Shown here: piece by piece, positions 59,102 to 64,000 of the stretch
Numbering within the stretch: position 1 is the stretch's first letter
How the letters are laid out: each line of letters starts with the position of its first letter
Assembly: GCA_020426845.1 (NCBI GenBank)
Contig: JAGQPF010000363.1
Location: 1-64,000, forward strand
DNA: 64,000 bases
Source: Planctomycetales bacterium
GTDB lineage: Bacteria; Planctomycetota; Planctomycetia; Pirellulales; Pirellulaceae
Reading direction: 5' to 3'
Made by a program: the position numbers and the translations under genes
The notes under the pieces: model-generated
Told to the model about the DNA's origin: nothing
The model's input: only the letters and a program-made list of their open reading frames with translations
The model's database searches: none

Positions 59102-59537
59102 CGGCGTTGGCTGCGATCAGGTCGTGATGCTGTCTGGCCGCGTCGGTGCGCTCGCGGTCAACACGCTGTTGTTCGCGCCGTTGCCGCAACAGATCGAGAG
59201 CTTGCCACTCCTGCCGCACCTGTCGCCAATGCTGCTCGGCCTCATCAAGCTGGCGTCGACGGCTGTCGGCCTCGCGAGCGGCCAACTGCCATTGCTGCTC
59301 AGCGGCTTGCGCCTCGGCGGTTCGCTGCTGCCACTCGCCCGCCAAAAACACTCGACAGTTTCCCGTTTCACTTCGCTCCAGCCACGCATCTCGACTCAGC
59401 GCCCGCTCGCGAGCCAGCTGCTGAGCAGTCTCGGCGCGTTGGACCGCGGCTTCCCATTGCCGGTTTGCGGAGGACAATGCAGCAGCACACGCGTCGCGCC
59501 GCCGTTCCACCTCGCGTAGCAAGAGCTCGAGCCCCAT
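59079..59537 (-). CDS. fliJ: FliJ-like flagellar export chaperone/stalk
   Basis: 152 residues, almost all coiled coil, rich in Gln, Arg, Glu and Ala. FliJ is a poorly conserved coiled-coil protein that acts as the central stalk of the FliI ATPase ring; the assignment rests on position (13 nt after fliI) and on the coiled-coil plan and length. Start 'MGLELLLREVERRRDACAAA' has GGGAG upstream. Confidence 0.75.
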   Translation of the reverse strand: MGLELLLREVERRRDACAAALSSANRQWEAAVQRAETAQQLARERALSRDAWLERSETGNCRVFLAGEWQQRTAEAQAAEQQWQLAAREADSRRRQLDEAEQHWRQVRQEWQALDLLRQRREQQRVDRERTDAARQHHDLIAANAAMSSRQL

Positions 59538-59550
59538 CGATTCACTCCCG

Positions 59551-60891
59551 TCATGGATTCGTTGGAAGGCCGCGCGACTCGAGACGCTCGTCCGCCAGGC
59601 TCCTGGCCAATTCTCTTAGCTGCTTTCGCGTCACCTCGGGAGAGCTCGACTCGTCCGGCGATTGCCGACGAAACGAATCCAGTTGATGCTCGCATCGCAA
59701 GGCAGCGTCCACGTCGGCGCGGCTGCCGGCGCGATAGGCGCCGACCATGATCAAGTCCTCCGCTTCGCGCTTTGCGGCAAGCGCGTTGCGGACGGCTGCC
59801 GCGTCGGCTGCGTGGTCCGGATCAGCCACCTGAGGCATTAAGCGGCTCACACTGTCCAGCACGTCGATGGCGGGATACAGGCCGCGCTGTGCCAGCCGCG
59901 GACAAAGCACGTAGTGGGCATCCAGCAGGCCACGCGCCGCCTCTCCGATCGGGTCGTCGCGGCCAAGCTCATCCACCAAAACCGAGTAGAACGCGGTAAT
60001 GCTGCCCTGGTCGGAAGCGCCGGTGCGCTCCAACAAGCGAGGGAGCAGCGAGTAGACGCTCGGCGGATAACCGCGCGAAGCGGGCAACTCACCCAGTGAA
60101 AGGCCGATCTCTCGCTGCGCCATGGCCACTCGAGTCAGCGAATCGAACAACAGCTGCACGCGCAGCCCCTGCTCGCGAAAGTACTCCGCCACTGTCGTCG
60201 CGGCCATGGCCGCCCGCAGCCGCATGGCAGCGCTCTCGTCGCCGGTGGCGACAATCACGACACTACGCTGCAGCCCGTCCCGGAGATCTCGATCGAGGAA
60301 CTCTTGCACCTCCCTGCCCCGTTCGCCGATCAGCGCGACAACGTTCACGTCCGCCTCGCTGCGCCGGGCGAGCATGCCAAGCAGCACGCTCTTGCCCAAT
60401 CCCGGACCAGCGACGATCGCCGATCGCTGTCCGGCGCCACAGGTCAGCAGCCCGTCGATGACTCGCACGCCAGTCGCCAGCGGCTCGCGGATGGAGCGAC
60501 GCTGCAGCGCCCGAGGCGGCGCCGCTTCGAGACAAGCGACCGACAGGGCGGTCGGTGCAGGGCGTCCATCCAGCGAGCGACCTTTGGCGTCCAGCACTCG
60601 GCCCAACAACTGGGGGCCCACGCGAAACGTCGGCTGGGTGCGCACCAAGCGGACGCGATCGCCGATGCGGACGCCGCGGGGCTCCTCGAAGGGAAACACG
60701 TGTGTGAGCCCGTCGTGAAATCCGATCACCTGCGCCGACAACGCCGGCAGGCCGACTCGTTGCAACTCCACTTCGGCGCCAATTGGAACGGGAAGGCAGG
60801 CAACCCGAGCGGACACGCCGTCAGTCGCCGTGACGGACCCCTCCACCATCGCCGGCCAGATGCGGTCCAACTGTTGCTCGTAAGAGATCAT
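59551..60891 (-). CDS. fliI: Flagellar export ATPase FliI
   Basis: 446 residues from ATG 60,891, seven bases after the fliH stop. It powers unfolding and export of flagellar proteins. Walker A 'AGPGLGKSVLLGMLAR' (about 168-183), 'VALIGERGREVQEFLDRDL', Walker B 'LLFDSLTRVAMAQREIGLSL' and 'TAFYSVLVDELGRDDPIGE' are the class marks of flagellar/type III ATPases. The N-terminal beta domain ('VRIGDRVRLVRTQPTFRVG', 'GRVLDAKGRSLDG') is complete. Hexameric, at the cytoplasmic face of the export gate. Confidence 0.96.
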   Translation of the reverse strand: MISYEQQLDRIWPAMVEGSVTATDGVSARVACLPVPIGAEVELQRVGLPALSAQVIGFHDGLTHVFPFEEPRGVRIGDRVRLVRTQPTFRVGPQLLGRVLDAKGRSLDGRPAPTALSVACLEAAPPRALQRRSIREPLATGVRVIDGLLTCGAGQRSAIVAGPGLGKSVLLGMLARRSEADVNVVALIGERGREVQEFLDRDLRDGLQRSVVIVATGDESAAMRLRAAMAATTVAEYFREQGLRVQLLFDSLTRVAMAQREIGLSLGELPASRGYPPSVYSLLPRLLERTGASDQGSITAFYSVLVDELGRDDPIGEAARGLLDAHYVLCPRLAQRGLYPAIDVLDSVSRLMPQVADPDHAADAAAVRNALAAKREAEDLIMVGAYRAGSRADVDAALRCEHQLDSFRRQSPDESSSPEVTRKQLRELARSLADERLESRGLPTNP

Positions 60892-60898
60892 GTCAGGT

Positions 60899-61465
60899 CT
60901 ACTCTCTAAGCAGCTCGTGCTCAATTCGTCGCAGCTGTTGATCGAATGTCTGGTCAATAATCCCGTCAGGCGTTCGCACCACACAGCCGCCGCGTTCGAC
61001 GTCGGAATCGGGCAGCACCATGACGCGGCCCTCGGGCAGCCGTTTGGCGGCAGTGAGTGCGCGATAGTCCTCGGGATTCAATCGCACTTCGCAACTGCCG
61101 TCCATTCGCAAACCGCGCAACGACTCCTCCACAAGCCGCTCGGCTAACGCCGCGGAATCGAACGGCAGCTCTCGCAGGCATCGCGATGCAATGCGGCAGG
61201 CGAGTCGCACGGCGTCACGTTCCCAACGCTGGCGCCAAGCGTCTTGTGACTCTTGTATCCGCTGCTCCGCCGAGAGGACCACTCGCATCAAGCGATCCTG
61301 TCCCAAATCCGATTCGTCCGGAGGCACATCGGCAGCCGTGAGCGCCGACTCGGACAAATAGGTGCCTGCCATCGCATGGCACGAGCCAGCGGCGAGCACG
61401 TCATCATCTGTCGCAGCGACGGCCGTCGTCGAACGCGCAAAGAACTGTTTCAAGATCTTGGCCAT
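60899..61465 (-). CDS. fliH: FliH-like stator of the flagellar ATPase
   Basis: 188 residues from 'MAKILKQFFARSTTAV' (GAGGAA upstream). Middle section is helical and charged ('LSAEQRIQESQDAWRQRWER'), the C-terminal half has 'LRMDGSCEVRLNPEDYRAL' and 'VMVLPDSDVERGGCVVRT', followed by 'GIIDQTFDQQLRRIE', a FliH/V-ATPase-E-like pattern. FliH regulates FliI. Order fliG-fliH-fliI supports the call. Confidence 0.88.
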   Translation of the reverse strand: MAKILKQFFARSTTAVAATDDDVLAAGSCHAMAGTYLSESALTAADVPPDESDLGQDRLMRVVLSAEQRIQESQDAWRQRWERDAVRLACRIASRCLRELPFDSAALAERLVEESLRGLRMDGSCEVRLNPEDYRALTAAKRLPEGRVMVLPDSDVERGGCVVRTPDGIIDQTFDQQLRRIEHELLRE

Positions 61466-61587
61466 CGATTCCTCATCACAATCACTCGGCCAGGAGGCCA
61501 TTGAAAACTCTTACGCTGTCAATCGAACCCGTATTTTGCTGCAGGATGAACGTCGTTCCGATTGTCAGTTGGGGCTCACTTAACAGG

Positions 61588-62547
61588 CTATGCAGCGGCC
61601 GACAGCCGACCACCGGAGACCAGCACCACATCGCTGTTGTCGATCATTCTCGCCGCCTCATCGGCCAGCGCCTGCTGAGCACGGGCGATGTCGCCAAGCA
61701 ACAAGGGCCCCTGATGCCCGGGCAGTTTGCCGACGGCCGGCGCCAACCGCCGCGCGCGGTCCACAAAGCTAGGCTCAGCGTCCATCAACGCGACTTGCAC
61801 CAGCTGAGGAGAGACGGCGGCGAGCACTGCCGCGAGGGCCGTGTCGTCCAGTTGCGCCAGGTCGGCGAACGCCATCTGCACTCGCGTTCGCACATCGCCC
61901 ACTGTCGCGTGCTCGAGCTCCTCGCCATCGTGACTTGGCGTTGCGGCGAGGATCGCATTGACGACCGCGGCGCCTTGATCGCGACGATCCCGCTCGTCGC
62001 GCCGCTCCAAAACGCTCTGCTCCAAGGCAGTCGTCAGCAAGCCGTGCACGTCGGAGGCGATCGGGTTGAGCCGTCCAATTCGGTCGAGCACATCGGATCG
62101 CAGGTCTTCGCACAGTTCCCGTAGAACGCGAGCCGCCATCGCAGGCGACCACCGCGACAACACCGCCGCAATGACCTGAGGTCGCTCTCGTTCCAAAGCA
62201 GCGGCCAACAATTCTGTGGTCTCGCCATCCAGTGACACGTCCACACCGGCGCCGCAATTCCCGGAATTGGCGCGCGTGGCGGGGTCAAACACTTCGCCGG
62301 CGCGCTCGGCAGGACTCACTGGCGAAAGGTCGCTGCGGCCCGTCGGGAGACTTGGCCGAGCCAGGTCTTGGACCAGTCTCGCCACAGCGGCCTCTCGCTC
62401 CGCAATCGGAACTTCGCCCAACTCACCGACCGCCCTCACCAACAGACTCGACGCCGCCGGCGTCAGCAGGGCCAACAACCGCTGGGCATGCTCGGGAGCC
62501 ATCTCCGCAACGAGAATCGCGGCGGTCCGTATGCGTGACACGTTCAT
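61588..62547 (-). CDS. fliG: Flagellar motor switch protein FliG, divergent
   Basis: 319 residues; ATG overlaps the fliF stop (ATGA). N-terminal 'TAAILVAEMAPEHAQRLLAL' corresponds to the FliF-binding part; the middle-domain EHPQ motif is 'ERPQVIAAVLSRWSPAMAAR'; the C-terminal torque domain has 'FADLAQLDDTALAAVLAAVS', 'GPLLLGDIARAQQALADEAA'. The sequence is far from the Escherichia type, Arg/Ala-rich, and few of the usual charged torque-helix residues are obvious. Its place between fliF and fliH fits. The spacer before fliH is 122 nt, the longest in the run. Confidence 0.86.
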   Translation of the reverse strand: MNVSRIRTAAILVAEMAPEHAQRLLALLTPAASSLLVRAVGELGEVPIAEREAAVARLVQDLARPSLPTGRSDLSPVSPAERAGEVFDPATRANSGNCGAGVDVSLDGETTELLAAALERERPQVIAAVLSRWSPAMAARVLRELCEDLRSDVLDRIGRLNPIASDVHGLLTTALEQSVLERRDERDRRDQGAAVVNAILAATPSHDGEELEHATVGDVRTRVQMAFADLAQLDDTALAAVLAAVSPQLVQVALMDAEPSFVDRARRLAPAVGKLPGHQGPLLLGDIARAQQALADEAARMIDNSDVVLVSGGRLSAAA

Positions 62548-64000
62548 GACACGGACGCCGAACGCGCGTCGGTCGCTCCCGCTTCGTCCTCAATCCAGCG
62601 TTGCAGCAGCGCCGCAAGCGCCTCAGGCTGTCGCAAGATCGATCCGGCCAGATCAGAGGCATCCTGGGGACTGGACACGACGGGTTCAACTCCTTGGCCC
62701 ACTCCCGACTCACCGGTCTCTGCAGTCCACTGCGGCTCGCAAGTCGCATCCAACTCGCCACGCCTCGTTCCTGTACGACGGAGGGAGCGTTTTTTCACAT
62801 ACAGCGCCAGGCCACTCAGTGCGAGCAATCCGGCAGCGATCGCCGTCGCGGTCTCCTGCCCCTCGAGCGGCCGATGGCTCGGGGCAATAGGAACGCTGGC
62901 CTGTCGGTCATCGGTCGCGTCGGACGGAGACTGGGAGGGCTCGAGGGCCGAAGGGCCAGCGGGCTTTTGCAGGATGTCTGCCTCGTCGGGCACCGCCGTC
63001 ACGGAGACTGCAGTGGGTTGTCGCGTGAGCTGCTGGACGATCGGCTGCAATCGCTCTGCGGCGATTTGCGGCAACTGGCTGGGCAGAATCTCGGGGCCGC
63101 CAAAGTGTTTCGCCAGCGCCGAGGCCGGCGCCCTCAGCTCCACCACGCGATGGGTCGAGCCTTGCACGCTCACGGCAGGGCGGTACCGCGAGGCAATCGT
63201 GGTGGGCGTTCGAAATGACACTTCAACCGGCGCACCAGCCCACTGCTCCAGCTGTTGGGCAATTCGCTCCCGCAGTTGGTCCTCGGCGGCGACGCGGTCG
63301 TCGCTCGCGCCGGGAAGGCTCTCGGCAGGCGAGCCGACTTGTCGCGGCCGCTCGCGCACCGCCCCGACGCCGCCAGTCCACGTCATCGCATGATTCAGAT
63401 CGGTGATGGTGACTTGGTCGTCGCTGAGCCCAGCGATCGAAGCAACCACCGTCTCGCGAATTGCCTGCACCTGCTGGCCGGTCAGTGGCTCGCCGTTCTC
63501 GCCTCGGGCCGCCACCATCGCTCGCCGCAACACGCGCGGGTGCAAGCCACGCTCGATCAATTCGGAATACTTGACGGCAGCTTCCTCGATACCCGCCATC
63601 GCCCGCACAACGCGAGACAACTCGGCCTGCAACGCGTGACGCTGCTTTTCCTCCCGCAGCTGGCGGCTGTCGAGCAACGTGGGCGAATACTGACCATCCC
63701 ACCCGGCCGCAAGTCCGGTTGGAAACGCGTCGGCCGACTCCACGGCTTTCAGATAATCCAGCCGCTTGCGGCGAGGCACCAGGACACGACCATCCTCGCA
63801 CCGCCAATCATCGAGATTCGCCTGGGCAAAGGCGTTTTGCAGTTCGGTCAACTCTCCCGCGCGAAATCGTCGCCCTTCGTACAACGAGACTTCATCCCGA
63901 GACTTCCACTGGCTCCAACCCAGCGCTGCCAGCAGACAGGCTGCCGCCAAACCGGTGAACAGCTGCGCCGTGCGGTCGCGTGCAAGCCGCGATGTGATGT
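62544..64000 (-). CDS. fliF: Flagellar MS-ring protein FliF, cut by right edge
   Basis: The frame stays open to the last base of the window, reading '...RDRTAQLFTGLAAACLLAALGW' at the edge, so the true N-terminus lies outside; about 485 residues are visible. N-terminal membrane helix 'GLAAACLLAALGW', ring-building motif region 'LYEGRRFRAGELTELQNAFA', 'ALQAELSRVVRAMAGIEEAA' (typical LExELxRTIxxIxxVxxA pattern), a Pro/Ser-rich linker, a second helix 'TAIAAGLLALSGLALYVK' and a cytoplasmic FliG-binding end ('QPEALAALLQRWIEDEAG'). First visible gene of the fliFGHIJ run; the operon continues off the edge. Confidence 0.93.
   Translation of the reverse strand, partial: ITSRLARDRTAQLFTGLAAACLLAALGWSQWKSRDEVSLYEGRRFRAGELTELQNAFAQANLDDWRCEDGRVLVPRRKRLDYLKAVESADAFPTGLAAGWDGQYSPTLLDSRQLREEKQRHALQAELSRVVRAMAGIEEAAVKYSELIERGLHPRVLRRAMVAARGENGEPLTGQQVQAIRETVVASIAGLSDDQVTITDLNHAMTWTGGVGAVRERPRQVGSPAESLPGASDDRVAAEDQLRERIAQQLEQWAGAPVEVSFRTPTTIASRYRPAVSVQGSTHRVVELRAPASALAKHFGGPEILPSQLPQIAAERLQPIVQQLTRQPTAVSVTAVPDEADILQKPAGPSALEPSQSPSDATDDRQASVPIAPSHRPLEGQETATAIAAGLLALSGLALYVKKRSLRRTGTRRGELDATCEPQWTAETGESGVGQGVEPVVSSPQDASDLAGSILRQPEALAALLQRWIEDEAGATDARSASVS

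Overview
The window comes from a GC-rich bacterium, almost certainly a planctomycete and probably of the Pirellulales type. The signs are: a lone DUF1501 protein with a Tat-like leader; a 3,568-residue giant that begins with the planctomycete-type 'LExLEPRxMMA' signature; a Ser/Thr-kinase-like membrane protein with the N-terminal helical module usual in this phylum; secreted squalene-cyclase-fold, WD40 and TPR proteins; and many short dispersed repeats of the kinds that produce recurrent spurious peptides in planctomycete annotations. All family names are from recall of motifs; no database search was run.

Layout. 1-11 kb: one giant minus-strand RHS/YD-repeat surface protein with Calx-beta-like and Ig/cadherin-like parts and a toxin-like C-terminal tip. 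11.5-18 kb: DUF1501, SMP-30/gluconolactonase-like protein, a His/Tyr-rich secreted peptide, MiaE and an ABC-F ATPase. 18-25 kb: a minus-strand operon encoding a membrane-anchored VWA protein, a secreted helical-repeat protein, ExbB, two ExbDs and a large TPR protein, i.e. a TonB/Tol-like energised machine in which the VWA protein sits where TonB or TolA would be. 25-28.5 kb: rsmA, riboflavin synthase coupled to a small conserved-looking protein, a voltage-gated-type K+ channel and a small protein. 28.8-33 kb: a sirtuin without zinc cysteines, a squalene-cyclase-fold protein with CxxCH, and a WD40-TPR protein. 33-38 kb: thiC, an LplT-like MFS protein and a ROK kinase with stop/start overlaps, then glutamate dehydrogenase. 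38-44 kb: a membrane pseudokinase and a zinc-ribbon/secretin-N-like membrane protein. 44-50.6 kb: aromatic biosynthesis (aroF-type DAHP synthase, trpB, trpA) interleaved with a mono-haem-like peptide, a rhomboid protease and a secreted double-HMA protein. 50.8-58 kb: PmoA-like protein, a zinc-ribbon membrane protein, an orphan 7TM sensor kinase, and a PL4 lyase + CE15 esterase pair for plant or algal polysaccharide. 58.5-64 kb: a conserved-looking small protein and the flagellar run fliF-fliG-fliH-fliI-fliJ, with fliF cut by the right edge.

At least five dispersed repeat families fill the intergenic spaces, most of them palindromic, and two sit in frame inside genes (exbB and the zinc-ribbon/secretin-N-like gene). 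I found no tRNA, rRNA, CRISPR array, IS element or prophage. Codon use and GC look even along the window, so I see no clear recent island.
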